A stretch of 64,000 bases of DNA from Gremmenia infestans. Lineage: Eukaryota > Ascomycota > Leotiomycetes > Helotiales > Hamatocanthoscyphaceae. Each line of letters starts with the position of its first letter. The first letter of the stretch is position 1. The stretch is from positions 2,418,001-2,482,000 of the forward strand of contig JAFEVB010000002.1 of NCBI GenBank assembly GCA_032629725.1, in the 5' to 3' direction. The notes under the pieces are model-generated. The model searched no databases and was not told where the DNA came from. It was given only the letters and a program-made list of their open reading frames with translations. Below are positions 34,974 to 48,000 of the stretch, piece after piece. A program made the translations under genes and the position numbers.

Positions 34974-37408
34974 ATGATGTTACGGCCATTTTCCACGTTT
35001 TCGACCATTTCCTTATTGTTATTGGGCACCCTGCCGGCCAGTGGTCTCGCAGATCAGATCCTTAAGACATCCGGCTTCAGCACATGTTCAGCAGACACAA
35101 CTATCACAGCGCAGAATGTGGATCTACAATATGATGCGGATTCGAAGCAGGTAACGTTTAACGTTGCTGGGACAAGCACCAAGTCCATGAATGTGACAGT
35201 ACGTATAAAGGCGCCCCCCAAAAGCTTCATCAAGTGTTAACTGTTTCTCAAGGCTGTACTCAATGTTACAGCATACGGCACGAAAGTATACCAGAACAGC
35301 TTCAACCCGTGTAATGCAACCACATTCGTTGAGCAATTATGTCCTGGTATGTTTTATTCGCTAGTCCAACAAATGCTTGATCTAACTAACAAACAATTCA
35401 GTACCCGTTGGGAAATTCTCAGCTACTGGAGTCCAGACCATTCCAGCTTCATACGCGTCCATGATCCCCTCCATCGCTTTCTCGGTTCCTGATATTTCAG
35501 CTCAAGCTACGCTCGAACTGAAGGAACTCAGCACCGGAGATGAAGTAGCTTGTCTAACGTCTGACGTGACCAATGGAAAGACCGTCAATGTACCTGCTGT
35601 ATCTTATGTTGCAGCTTCGATTGCCGGCGCAGCTCTTCTTATGACTGGAGCTTCAGCTGTTGGAGCTGCTGCTGCAGGCGGAAGCTCCGCGGGTGCCGGA
35701 ACAATGAGTCCTTCATTCACGGAAGTCATTGGTGTTTTTCAGGGAATTGCGATGAATGGTATGATGTCGGTCAATTATCCACCGGTTTACAGGAGCTTTA
35801 CCAAAAACTTTGCTTTCAGCAGTGGTATCATTCCTTGGACCGCAATGCAGACCTCGATCGACAACTTCCGTTCTTCAACGGGTGGAAACTTGACGAATGA
35901 CAGTGTCCAATTCCTCCGCAATGCTACCCTCGTCTACTCGGATGGCACGAACTCCTCAGTCTCGAAGAGATCTTTCGACGGGTTCATGAGTGGAGCATTG
36001 ATGATCCGCGATTCTCTCAACACCAATGCCGCCAATGCATCTACTAACGCGACTTCGAGTGATTCGTCGTCGATCCAGACAACCGTACACGGTATTCAAG
36101 CATACGTTGAGCAGTTGAGTGTGCCTCAAGCAAATACTTTCATGACCGTCCTCCTTATCGTAGCCTGCGTTATTGCGGCAATTGCTGTGGGTATCTTGTT
36201 TTTCAAGGTCATCCTTGAAGTCTGGGCATTGTTTGGCTCCTTCCCCAAAGGTCTGGTTGGATTCCGAAAACATTACTGGGGAACCATGGCTCGATCTATT
36301 GTCAATTTGATCCTCGTATTGTACGGCGTTTGGGTCCTATATTGTATTTTTCAGTTCACCCACGGAGATTCGTGGGCGGCCAAGACATTAGCAGGTGTCA
36401 CGCTTGGTCTCTTTACCGGAGTTCTTGCTTTCTTTGCCTTCATGATCTGGAGGACAGCAAATCAGCTCAAGAAGGCGGAAGGAGATGTTTCTGGACTTTA
36501 CGATAACAAGACCCACTGGATGAAGTACAGTCTCTTCTACGACAGCTACAAGAAGGACTTCTGGTGGCTTTTCGTCCCTGCCATCATATATATGTTTGCT
36601 AAGGGATGCGTTCTTGCTGCTGCTGATGGACATGGGCTTACGCAAACCGTTGCACAACTGATCATTGAATGCTTGAGTAAGTGCAACTTAACTTCTGATT
36701 CTTACAAAAGCTAATATCGTCTCAGTGCTTGGTTTACTCATCTGGAACCGGCCTTACGAGAGACGATCTGGGAATGTGATCAACATCTTCATTCAAGTCG
36801 TCCGCGCCCTCTCCGTTGTGTGTATTCTGGTTTTCGTGGAAGAGCTTGGAATTGCCCAAACAACTCAAACCGTCACTGGTGTCGTCCTTATTGCTGTGCA
36901 GTCAGTCTTGAGTGGTGCGCTTGCCATCTTGATCGCTGCCAACGCCATCATCATGATGTGCAAGGAGAACCCCCACCGGAAGAGACGCAAGGAAGCTGGT
37001 ATGTCTGCTCCATCACTAATAAGAGAATACAACTAACATCTCCCAGAAAAACTGAACCGCGACCTTGACAATCTCACCCCTCTCGACGCCCGAAACTCGC
37101 TGCTCATGGACCCCTCCAAGGTGCCAATGAATTCAGCCTATGAGCATGACCCTAAGAATGCTCTCATGAAACAAAACAGCGCCGATTCGTTCATGAACGA
37201 ACCTGCAAACCCATATGCAGGATCCACACCTCTACGACCTTACACTCCCCCAACACACCGATCTAATTTCTCCGTTGAGAGCCGTGAGAATCTTGTTTCA
37301 GGGGCAGCACCATTAGGGGGTGTGTCTGGAAGCCCACCACATCAACCAACATTACCAAACATGGGAGGACATCAACCATACGGAAGATACAGAGGAGCGG
37401 AATACTAG
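34974..37408 (+). CDS. FLC-family flavin carrier / TRP-like membrane protein
   Basis: This is a multi-pass membrane protein of the fungal FLC (flavin carrier) and TRP-like group, linked in yeasts to FAD import into the ER, calcium and cell-wall integrity. Exons are 34974-35198, 35253-35346, 35402-36676, 36726-36998 and 37047-37408, giving 742 residues. Two ATGs are adjacent at 34974/34977. An N-terminal signal peptide (STISLLLLGTLPASGLA) leads into an ML-like lumenal domain with paired Cys and many N-glycosylation sequons (NVT, NAT, NLT, NSS). At least eight membrane segments follow, including VLLIVACVIAAIAVGILFF and VSYVAASIAGAALLMTGA. The cytosolic tail is Asn/Pro-rich. ORF ends align with GT..AG introns of 48-55 nt. 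Family confidence is high; which FLC paralogue it is cannot be told. Confidence 0.9.
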
Positions 37409-37934
37409 CGAGCTGTCCATATAACGTCTATTTTTCATTTTGTACTCTGTCGTCTGCATAACCGGATGCGGAAAATGAGGGTCAATGTTCTCTGGGGTGG
37501 TATATAAGCTGCTGTTGGACGATCTCTCACATACCGGTTTCTGTTCATTTCCTTTAGTCTTAACACTGTAAGAACTTTTAGTCAATGACCAAGGCAGTGC
37601 GCCGCCACCAATATTATATATTCTCTCTAAGCTTGTTTCACGCGGCTGAATTGCAATTGTACTAAAGAGTGATTGCACATACTTGTCTTAAAGAAACGTG
37701 GAAAAGTAGTCTTTGATATTGTTTCAGTGCGGAGTATGCGGCCCGAACCTGTAGACTCCCCTGGTAGCCCCTCTAACCCACAAGGTCTGCTCCACTCTTC
37801 TCCACAACCCCGCATCATTGATCAGCACCTCTAATCAGCAATCGGCTTACCACTCCAACATATAAATGTTAAATATCCGTCCCCTCCCTACTACTCCGGA
37901 GTATCATATCATCCAAGCCCGAACATAATTCAAA
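37409..37934. other. Intergenic, no gene seen
   Basis: This 526-base spacer between two same-strand genes contains the 3' end of the FLC gene and the promoter of the aldolase-like gene. Nothing else is supported. Confidence 0.5.
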
Positions 37935-39093
37935 ATGGCACCAACAGCAACCACGCTCAGCTCGGAATCTGTATCCAACGCCTCCGTCGGCGCCAAAGGA
38001 ACAACCACCTCGGGAAAGAAACTCAAGATCCGGTCGTATCCCCAATTCGAAAGCTTGGAGGAGGAGAGGCTGTACAGGAAGCAGCATTTGGCTGCTGCAT
38101 TTAGAGTGTTTGTTTCAACTCTGATTACTTGATATGTTCCGGGAGCAATGAACGGGGCTGATGATGCGTACTGTAGATTCGCGGAGCGGGGATTCGATGA
38201 GGGTGTTGCGGGACATATGTAAGTTCTACTGTTTGTTGCTATTTGGAAGGGAAACGGGAACTTTGAGGCGGGAATAAGAGTAGGTGGCTAAGTTCGGGTT
38301 TATCTACCCATCTATAGATCAGTCCGCGATCCTATCCTAACGGATCACTTCTGGCTCAATCCGCTCTCGCAACACTTCTCTCAGATCTCTGTCTCGGATC
38401 TGATTCTCGTAAACGAGGATGGGAATGTGGTTGAGGGCGAGGAGCCGATTAATGCCGCGGCTTTCGTAATTCATTCTGAGAGTATGTATGAGTTGAAATT
38501 CAATTCTTGGTGGACGGGACGGTTTGAGGGGAGTGCTTATGAGATGAGGTGATAGTTCACAAAGCACGTCCGGACGTCCATGCTGCGTGCCATGCACACT
38601 CCGTGTACGGCAAAGCGTTTAGCGTCTTCGGGCGCGAGCTCGACATGATAACGCAAGACTCGTTGCGGTTCTTCCGCTCCCATTCCGTATACGACAACTT
38701 TGGCGGCGCTGTGCTGGACCGCGAGGAAGGGAGGCGGATTGCGAGGTGTCTTGGGGATGGCAAGGCGTGTATCTTGCAGAACCATGGGCTGTTGACGGTG
38801 GGCGGGAGTGTGGATGAAGCGGCATTTTGGTTTATGAGTCTGGATAAAACTTGTCATGCGCAGTTACTGGTTGATGCTGCGAGTGCTGGAAGTGGACGGG
38901 AGAAGATTTTTATTGGGGAGGAGGAGGCGAGCTTTACTTATAATCAGGTTGGGACGCCGGAGAAGGGGTGGTTGGCTTTTCAAGGGTGAGTTATTCGAGA
39001 TTTCTGAGAGAGTGTGACGGGATGGAGCTAATGTTGAGATCTAGGTATTATGATGAGATTCTGGCGAAGACTAATGGAAGTTTTCTTAAGTGA
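37935..39093 (+). CDS. Class II aldolase/adducin domain protein
   Basis: This is a Zn-dependent aldolase-fold protein; the fungal members have no assigned substrate. Five exons (37935-38107, 38177-38218, 38318-38481, 38556-38985, 39045-39093) give 285 residues. The first donor is GTTTGT, chosen because it alone yields the conserved FRVFAERGFDEGVAGHI. Further landmarks are SVRDPILTDHFWLNPL, the metal-binding pair in HAACHAHSVYGKAF, and the third His in LQNHGLLTVGG. The usual downstream helix DEAAFWFMSLDKTC is present. The length and the C-terminal YYDEILAKTNGSFLK match the cytosolic fungal group that often carries a short basic N-terminus like the one here (GKKLKIRS). No missing ligand is seen. 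Confidence 0.93.
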
Positions 39094-40429
39094 GGAACTA
39101 TATAGAAAGTTAGTTCGAAGAGTCCTGTTGTCTAAGACCTATCTTTCGAGTGTTGTCGACCACGTTGACTTTGTGACGTAGAACCAGTGTGACTTTTCAC
39201 TATTATCGTCTCTGAATACCTATCTCGGGTCTTTCAGGGGTTACAAATAAGAGCTCAAGTCTCTAGCCCCAAAAATCGGAAGGGAAGCAGAGCCTGGGGC
39301 TTCATAAGTACAGTATGTTTAGTGTCAAACTTTTGGTGGCACCACCCAATGAGACATTTGAAGACCAAAAGGGGGGTTAGTCATTGAACTCTAGTCAAAT
39401 GCTCTTAGACCGTAGCTTTCGGATGCGACGTTTCTGTACTTGAATTGCACATAATCTAGAGTATGCAAGAGTCGAGTCGATGTCTCTTTGTAACTAATGC
39501 ATTGGCAAGAAAAGGATATCAATCGGTCTACCTAGGTATTCAAGAAACGTTCAAGAAATCCAGTAAACCATCCTTAAAGTACCAGATTAATGAATTAGGA
39601 AAGTGAAAGGCAAGACGACATGAAGACTTGAACAAGAAGGGGAAGATGCAAGAAACTATTGAAATCAGTGCAGTGCCTTCAACCTGGTCTGGTGTTGCAC
39701 ACCGCTAGACTTCGTTATCTCCCCCACGTTCGACCTGTCTCCTGAGCCTCTTCCGTCCCATGTCAATTAACATGGACCCAGTGGTACCTTGTACCAGCCT
39801 ACCTATGTATACAAGCGCGTGTAGCTCGGATATGCGCTGTCAATATCGTGGAGTAGAGTTTATTAAGCACCCGCAGCTGCAGCGTCTTTTACCGCAGCAC
39901 GCACCCCTCGAGGCTGCAATGCACCACATCGCGCACCATCACATGCTCTCCGCATTGGGTAGAATCGCTCCATCAGGCTGAGATGTCAGCTCTCAGCCTC
40001 TCCACCTCTCCACCACCTCCATTACTGTACTGCAGCCATCATCACGCGACGACGATGCAGCAACATACCGGTAGAAGATTACGACTCTTCCCGAATCCAT
40101 TGCTTACTTCTAGGAACATCTATCATTTTAAAGACTGTCCCAACTCATTATCGGTGACCTGAATTCTCGTTGCCTACCTGCTTTTTCTTTTCCCACAGCC
40201 TGGGAGCTGTCTCACTTGAAGCGCTTCCTTGGGCCCTCTAGCCAGAACATCACCTCGGTGAGAGAAAAGAGTGTGGTGGTACAAACAGCAGCCTGGATCA
40301 GGGTCTCGGAGCAGGCTATTATACAACGAATATCTCTCTTCTTGCGCATTTATCTCAATCTCTTTCATATTATTGTTTTAATTCTCGATTCCTCGTTCGC
40401 GTAGTTGCGACGAATAAGGTCAAGGTAAT
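39094..40429. other. Intergenic, no gene seen
   Basis: This 1.3-kb gap is without a convincing ORF on either strand. It contains TACCTAGGTA at 39529 and a GTACAG-rich stretch. The last 200 bases, with CTCTTTC tracts, are the likely promoter of the BTB gene. Confidence 0.5.
39529..39538. repeat. TACCTAGGTA palindrome, copy 5 of 6
   Basis: This is an exact copy in an intergenic spacer, followed by TTCAAG. Confidence 0.9.
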
Positions 40430-42058
40430 ATGGCAAGAACGAGGGGTGAGCGCGGGGAAACGTCTTTTTCCAGCGTCATGAGCCAACCCGCCCCAGACGT
40501 GGTTGTGCTGGATTTCGTGGAAGAAGATGTCAAGATCAAAGATACTTCGGATCCAAAGAAAGACTTGTATCTATCTACAAATGATGGGTATGCACTTCCT
40601 CAATATTTCACGTTCGTTCTATTGGTACTTTACATCTGAACCCCCCGCTCTTGCGCCAACATCTTCAGTTGGCCCGATTCTTTTTTACCTTCTACAGTGT
40701 TGACTTATCTATAGGCGCCACCAGAGCAGAATAATACCCGTCCGTGTTGGTCCCCACGCGGAAGAATTTTCCGTCCATCGAGACATCCTTAGGAAATCAG
40801 AGTATTTTAGACGTGCGCTGGATGGAGAATTCAAGGAGGCTTCTCTCCAGGCCATTGATCTGCCCGAGGAAGATCCGTCTATCTTCAGCTTTGTAGTCTC
40901 GTATCTCTACGAAGAAAAGTTTGTGCCTATAAAACCAGTCGCGTCGGTCTTGGTTGCGGATCCTGATAAAGGCAAGGGGAAGGAGGTCAATCCCGAAGAT
41001 GTACACTCGGATACCGGGGACGGAACAGACACCGCGGGAAGTGCAAGTGACGAGAGGTACGTTGCTTGGAGAATATTTTGTTTCTTTCTGGCCCCATAAA
41101 TTGCTTGCGAGGTTCTGTTCTCATTAGTCCAAGCTTCGTGCAAATGGCATCTAGTGCTGGGCTCCAGAGTATATATGGAGACGGCATGGAACATTCACAT
41201 GAAGACCAAATTCTTTGTCCCGAGGTATGATGTTTAAATTCAGAGTGCCAGCTGACAGAAATCAGTACCAGAAGTCGCCGAAGAAGAGATCAACGACGTC
41301 GGCGACAAGAGCGAGTATGGGAGCAGAGACAACGAAAAGAACCTGGCAGGCATCGTCCCGATTGTGTCTGCGCATCATGCACTACAGAGTCAATCGGGCC
41401 TCCATGTTGGAATTGTGGTGTCACGAGAAGACCACCACCTCTTCAAAATCGATTTTTCACTAACAATGGCCTGCCTCCTCCTCCGCACCCTGTCCCACGA
41501 GCCTATCCTCCTCGTCCGCGTGAGAGAGAGCGAGATCGCCGACGTGGGTCGAGAAATAACGCAGTGGTACCCGAAGAGTCCGTAGTCGAGGATAGAATGT
41601 TACCGGAAGATTTGCGAACATGGTCTTATGCATATTCGCTGTCAATCGACGTCTACGTGTGCGCCAACAGATATCTCATGCAGGACTTCAAGGCTGCTAT
41701 CTCAGCCTTCATCATCAACAACTTTGAGATTGCTGGTCTAGATGCAGCCCAGCCTTCAGTTCTACAATCTTGTAAGACGCTACATGATGGTGTCAGCTTG
41801 ATGGATCCGCTGCTCAAGAAAGTCTATGCGAGAGTTGGATTTTTGCAAGCGCGGTTGTGGAAGAACTTTCGTGAAGAGATTTCGGCATTTTATGAGGAGA
41901 ATCCCAGGCTTGTGGCTATCATTATGAAGGAAATGATCGAGAGAAGGGAAGAGGATGTCAAGGATGACCTTCCAGCGATGGATCGACATATCCCCCCTCC
42001 TCCACCACCTTTCGAAGAAATACACATTGTCGATGGCCCGAGACGCTACAGGAGGTAA
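40430..42058 (+). CDS. BTB/POZ domain protein with Arg-rich, Cys-rich insert
   Basis: This is a probable cullin-3 adaptor or scaffold. Exons are 40430-40587, 40715-41056 and 41266-42058, giving 430 residues. The BTB core lies at about 54-105 (RVGPHAEEFSVHRDILRKS, YFRRALDGEF, FVVSYLYEEKF). An acidic/Ser linker is followed by an Arg-rich block at about 168-200. A Cys cluster (DCVCASC, then PPCWNC) comes next, then a Pro-rich run. The C-terminal half (LSIDVYVCANRYLM onward) is the helical continuation seen after BTB domains in fungi. The second intron is 209 nt and is itself open for 34 codons in the incoming frame before a second GT, so alternative splicing is possible. The exon 3 acceptor (ATCAG at 41265) was chosen because only that frame continues into the C-terminal half. 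Confidence 0.85.
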
Positions 42059-42598
42059 TGAACCGCGGTACTAATACCAAAAGCACTTGCTTCTTTCGAG
42101 ATAGTTGTCTCATTCTTGGAGGACAATTGGTGTATATTTCATGGACATTAATCAGGATGTGTGTGTGTATGATGTTACCTTTATTGTTTCATACCTTGAT
42201 AAGTGTGGTTTTATGGGTTGAACATACGATTAAGAGATGGCTCTTCAGAGGCACTTCTTCACTATTGCTTTTCCAGAATTGTTTCAATCCGTGAGTAACA
42301 GGATTCTAGGTCTCGGATAATTCTGAATATTTCGGTGCATTTGATCCCGATATAATGGCAAAGCCAATGCGTCGTCCGGCTGATATCAGGCTACACGTGC
42401 TATAGTTATTCCTAATGGTTAATATTGATTACTCCATTGCCCCTCCTACCCCGCCAAATTTATTGATTCTTGTCAATGGAGATGTTTGGTTCTCGTTTTA
42501 GATGGACTTGGCATATTATATAAGTCTTGTATGCCAGGCATTGGGAGCTCATGATAATTATTGCATTGAAGCTGAACTCTACTCATTCATTTATCATC
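42059..42598. other. Intergenic, no gene seen
   Basis: This 540-base spacer between same-strand genes is AT-rich around 42400-42540, with a TATATAAG-type sequence at about 42516, near the esterase start. Confidence 0.5.
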
Positions 42599-44362
42599 AT
42601 GATTGGATTCTACTCTTTTTCACTTCTTCTCATCTCCCTATCTCTTGTATCTAGCCAAGATCTTACTGCCTCACTCGACTACGGGACTTTCCAGGGCAGC
42701 TATTCCTCCTTATATAATATTAGTTACTGGAGAAAAATTCCTTTTGCAGCACCTCCAATTGGTGAAAACAGGTTTAGAGGACCTCAGCCTCCAACCCCGA
42801 TAGCAAATGGCACCTACGACTCAAGTCAGAGCTTTGATATGTGTCCACAGAGAACGGTAAGAAAGACGGGGTTTTCATAAGGTATACTGCTAACAAGAGT
42901 CCAAGGTTAATGGTTCAGAAGATTGTCTCTACCTAGGCCTTTACTCCCGTCCCTGGACAACCACCCAGCCTCTTCGCCCAGTAATCGTTGTTTACTACGG
43001 AGGCGGATTCATTCAGGGCGGGGGCGCTTTTTCCATCCCTCCAGCCGGCTACCCCGTACTCAATGTCTCATCTTCCAATAATTTCATATTCGTATACCCA
43101 AATTACCGGGTCAATGCCTTTGGACTCTTACCGGGTGCTGAAATCGGCGGCTCTCCATCCTCAGATCTCAACCCAGGGCTTCTGGATCAACAAGCCGCCC
43201 TCCAATGGACGAATAAATATATCGAGAAGTTCGGAGGCGATCCAAAGAATGTTAGTATCTGGGGTCAGAGTGCTGGAGGTGGAAGCGTCGTTGCTCAAGT
43301 TATTGCGAATGGAGGGAAGTCGGATCCACCATTATTCTCCAAAGCATTGGCATCTTCTCCTTATTGGCCAAAGACGTATAAATATGATGCACCGGAAGCG
43401 CAAGATCTCTACGATACTTTTGCAAATTTATCGGGATGCTCTGGTCCGGAATCTTTGAAGTGTTTGAAAGCCGCCGATGTGCAGACGCTCCGCACGGCTT
43501 CTCTGGCGATCTCGGGAAGTCATATGTATAACACGAGTTCTTATACTTGGGCACCGGTTATTGATGGGAAATTCTTGACGCAGTCGTTAAGTCAGGCGAC
43601 GATTAAAGGGGAGGTGAATATTGATTTTGGGTTTGGGATGTATAATACGCATGAAGGTCAGTATCTCTTTTTATCTTATAGAGAGGTTGTCCTAATGTAT
43701 TATATTGTTTGCAGGGGAGAATTTCATCCCACCCGGCCTAGCAAACACGCAGAATAGCGGGTCACCGCTCTTCAACTCCAGCACGGCATCTTTCAACGCA
43801 TGGCTCCGAGGCTTCCTACCAGGTTTCTCTGACCACAACATCCAGCGCGTTCGTTATATGTACCCAGATATTGGATCATCGGAAGGAATATCAAACTACA
43901 ACACGACATATACCCGAGCAGGACTCATTTATAGAGATCTCGTCTTGGCTTGCCCGGCGTACTGGATGGCAAGGGCTAGCCATAAAAAGAGTTATGTTGG
44001 GGAGTATATGATTAGCCCTGCGAAGCATGCTAGTGACACTGAATGGGTTTGAGTTTTCCTTCCCTTGCACTTACCCATGAACACTCAAAGTAACAAGATG
44101 ATAGTGGAATCAAGTGAACCCGATCCAGAAGTTGCAACCCTTCATCTATGAAGGCTATACCGGCGCATTTGCATCATTCTTCCAGACAGGAGATCCGAAT
44201 TCGCATAAAGTTACCAATACGAGTGTACCAGGTGCCCCAGGGAATTGGAGGACTGGCGAGGAGTTTGTTATTCAAGAGGAGGGTTTTGGGAATTTGAGAG
44301 TGCAGCAGTTGAGTGAGAGGTGTGGGTTTTGGAGGCAGCTTGCTAGTGATGTACCGGTTTGA
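42599..44362 (+). CDS. Secreted type-B carboxylesterase/lipase
   Basis: This is a serine hydrolase of the alpha/beta-hydrolase fold, cholinesterase-like branch, probably extracellular. Four exons (42599-42856, 42906-43656, 43715-44046, 44105-44362) give 532 residues. The start at 42599 places a signal peptide (FSLLLISLSLVSSQ) at the N-terminus; the next ATG upstream, at 42527, would bury it. The frame shows the EDCLYLGLYSR block and the oxyanion hole YYGGGFIQGG. The nucleophile elbow GQSAGGGS has Ser at about residue 208. Catalytic His is probably in SPAKHASDTEW. The third intron has a GTTTGA donor and a GATAG acceptor and joins to WWNQVNPIQ, a usual family segment. Many N-x-S/T sites fit secretion. 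Substrate unknown. Confidence 0.93.
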
Positions 44363-45048
44363 TGTAGCCTGTTACTTTATATTTGCAACACTATTTACTA
44401 TACCAGTAGTTAGATAAGCATTACCTACCAGAAAACTAAATGCAGAAAAGGTTTAGACTATGCTTGAACATTAATGTTGAACACTTTGACACTTCAATTG
44501 TGGATCTTTATACGGTAGCGTCATTTGAGGATTATGTTCACATAATCTTAAAACTATCGAATTCAACGTTAATAACATAGAAAATATATCGGGAAACTCA
44601 TCAAAAGACTCCTACCAAGTCCCTCCTCCAAGAAGCAAACTTACTAAACAGTGCTGAAGTATGAGATGAGGCGCATCACGTGGAGAATCCTTGTAGATAC
44701 CCGGAGCTCAGTCCAGCCAGCCCAGCCCCCACAATTGACAACGAAATATTAGTCGGTCAGGAAACGAAGATTTGCAGAACATTGTGTTCATCTTCAAATT
44801 GTTGAAGCTGTTTTTGCAAAGCTCACGCATTATAAGCGCTCGCCGAGTATTTAATACATATGCACGAAACACTCAGCTGAAGGAGTGGCAGATATTTGTT
44901 TGCCAAGGCTTTAAATCTCACGCCAGCCCCAGCTCTCTGTGTTGATGGTGCCCGAATAAACTCGCCTCAAAACAACAAGCTCGACGAGACGAGCCGAACC
45001 GCCCATGGTCCACCAGAAACACGTGCGATTTGGATAGCTGCAACCATA
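44363..45048. other. Intergenic; promoter and leader of the giant gene
   Basis: This 686-base spacer has AT-rich sequence at 44380-44600. The reading frame of the giant gene is open back to 44896, but the first codon there is TTG; there is no ATG in that extension before 45049. Confidence 0.5.
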
Positions 45049-48000
45049 ATGATGGGAGATAGGCGTCGATATAGCCCCGAGGGCTCCAGCAGAAGAAGAA
45101 AAGAATCCGGCCGATCTGAATACGACGATACACCACGAATGCGCCCGGGCGCTAATGAATACCTCTCCTCCTCCGCGAGCTCAAGCTCCTCCTACGAGTT
45201 AATCGACATATCGCGAACATACCCCGCCAGAACCGGCCTCAAAACATTCTTCACGGCGCCATCCGAACACAAGTTGCGCAAACGGAGAAGCCATAGGCTC
45301 TTCAAACTCAATAACTCGTCTTCATCCTCGGTAAATAGCGATCTTGCATATGGCACTGGATATTTGAGGAAGCATAAGCCCAGAAGTGTTAGGTCGAGGA
45401 AGGGCAAGGAAATTGATAGGGAGAGTGGGAGATATAGTCGGCAGAGTGGGAGGTATTACCAGGAGAGTCAGAAACATTCCTATAGTGAGAGGGAGAAGCA
45501 TTCCTACAGTGATAGGGAAAGGTTTAGCGGCTCTGAGCGTCGCGGGAACTCGAATGCTGAAATTCTGGCTGTTGGTGCAGGGCTTGCAAAGCTTGCTAGA
45601 GACCAGAATAAACTAGATTTGAAGAATGCGCGGAATGGGAAGAAGCCCGAGGTTTACGCTGTTAAGGAACATACGCACGGCAACAATGGAGGAAGTCGCG
45701 GTCTTGGAGCGTCTAGGATTTCTCACGGATCAGACACGTTGGATGAGGAAGGTTGGGAATCTGCAACGGACGCCGAGTCAGACTTCAGTGTTGATTCGAG
45801 GTTGGCTTTTGGCGAAGAAAGCGGATGGGGTTGGGGAAAGAAGAAACATGGGCCTCTATCCAGAAAGGGTAGCGTTGTAGACCCAAAACTTTTCGGTCCA
45901 AACAATTCTCTACACGGCATAATAACTCACCCTGTCGGTTTTGACGATGTTACGTGGACTTCGTCAAGCGATTTTGGTCAAGGACAAGATCTAGGACAAC
46001 TACAAGATCTAGGACAAGGACAACAACGCAGCAACACTTATCCAATCGGACCAAACGATAGTTTGAGTGGTTCTCAAGCATCACTGCAAAAGGTTTATCC
46101 AGTCCCAACCACGGACCCATCCCGATTTGAGGCTGCGAGAAGCTCAGTAGCTTCAGGGTCAGAGCCGTATATCAGCTCCAGACCTGGCCCCGCTCCTTTA
46201 CAACATCCCCAACCATTTACTCCTGTTTCTCAGGCGATTTACGAGCCGTCATATACCGCTCGCTCCGAGTCTGGTGGCATATTGAAAAAGACCCAACCAC
46301 CACCTAGTCGGACCAAATCATTAGCTGAGGCTGCTTTGGTAGGAGTCGCAGGCGCTGCAGTTGGCGCTGCAATAGTTTCAAACCGAAAAGATGATCGGAA
46401 AGACAGATATCAGGATGACGAAATCCACGAAGAAGATCGTCTCAAGCGTCGAGATAGTGACAAAAGGGAGTCAAAGGATGAGCGTCGCCGAGGCAAACGC
46501 GACAGTCCAGATCGTGATGATCGAAAGGATAAGCGCCGAGAGAAGGACAGGCCAAAGGAAAGTTCTCGCTATTCTAGCGACGAATCACGTCGAGAGAAGA
46601 AGAGGGAGAAGCGGCGAGAGTCTGGACGTGATGATGCCAAAGACGAGAAACGCGAGAAACGAAGAGAAGAGCGCCGCAGTGCTCGCTCCGATGTTTCGGG
46701 TCGCGACGACCGATATGATGACCGGAGAACGAAGAGTGAAGCCGCTATATCTACCGTTTCTACCGTCGATCCCTTTATGTTCCAGGTCGATGATAATGAC
46801 TTCCCGACTCCAACGGCGGAGTCTTCACTCGGGCATCGCCGACTTGAGTCAGTACCTACCGTTGTCACCGTGGAGAGAGAGCCAGATTTTACTCGTAAGC
46901 GAAGCTCATCGATCAAGGAGCTACCATCTGACTACAAGCCTGATTCTCGGAACGAATACCAGTGGGACGAGAAAGAGCAGCGCCAGAGAGACTCTCGTGA
47001 CCACACTTTCCAAAATGCAGAGTCTATATATCAAGAAACAGAGCACTCGACAGCTCCAATTTCCGCTGCTGCTATTGGAGCCGCCGTCGGAGCCGTCGGA
47101 ATCCTTGCTTCTGAGAGTTCTAGGACATCGAGGTCCGACAAACGGAGAGACGAGAGACGGAGCGGACGAAGTGACTACGATGATCACAATCAAGATACCA
47201 AATCTCGAGGCAGAGAGCCAGAGCGTGATCCCATCCAAGAAGAAGCCGATAGGGCCTACCGCGAGATTGTCATGGCTCGGAAGATCGCGTCACAAGTCAT
47301 TCGGTCACGTTCTGCATCCCCTGATCCCTCTGTGGTGAAAAAGTACGACGAGCAGGAAGAGCCAGAAATAATTCGAATTGTCACACCCCCTGGTATGGAA
47401 GATCACAAGAAAAAGGGGCCATACGATGCACCAAATGCTGATTTCCGACCGGACTATGAGATTGAGGATCCCAGACTCTTGAGGAATTTCAGCATTCCAG
47501 CCATCAATCAAGACCGCTCGAATTCTGAAGTAAGCTACTTGAAGCGAGATCCAGATGCCACCAAACCTCGACCACTACTAAATCTTGTCCATCCTACGCC
47601 AACCCCATCTCCTCTTCCCGAAAAGCAGGCTGCCCGCTCCGAAACCTCTCGATCATCCAAATCTAAAGACAGGAACGATTCGAGCCGTTCCGAAACCACC
47701 CGATCTGAGCCTGCGCGTTCATCCAAGTCCAGAGATCGTGATGAGAGTTCTCGTTCTGAGACTGGAAGATCATCTAAATCTAGAGATCGTGAAGATACAA
47801 CTCGCTCTGAGAGTGCGTGGTCAGAACCAGCTCGTTCTTCCAAATCAAAAGACCGCGAAGATACAACCCGTTCTGAAATTGCCCGGTCAGAACCAGCTCG
47901 TTCGTCCAAATCAAAGGACCGGGAAAAGACTTCTAGTTCAGAGGTCTCTCGATCCTCCAAACCAAAAGACCGCGAAGAGACAAGCCGCTCTGATATCGGG

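Noticed and set aside
44896..45048. Fifty-one-residue N-terminal extension of the giant protein
   Set aside because: The frame begins with TTG and has no ATG before 45049. The extension does not resemble the Arg/Ser-rich start.
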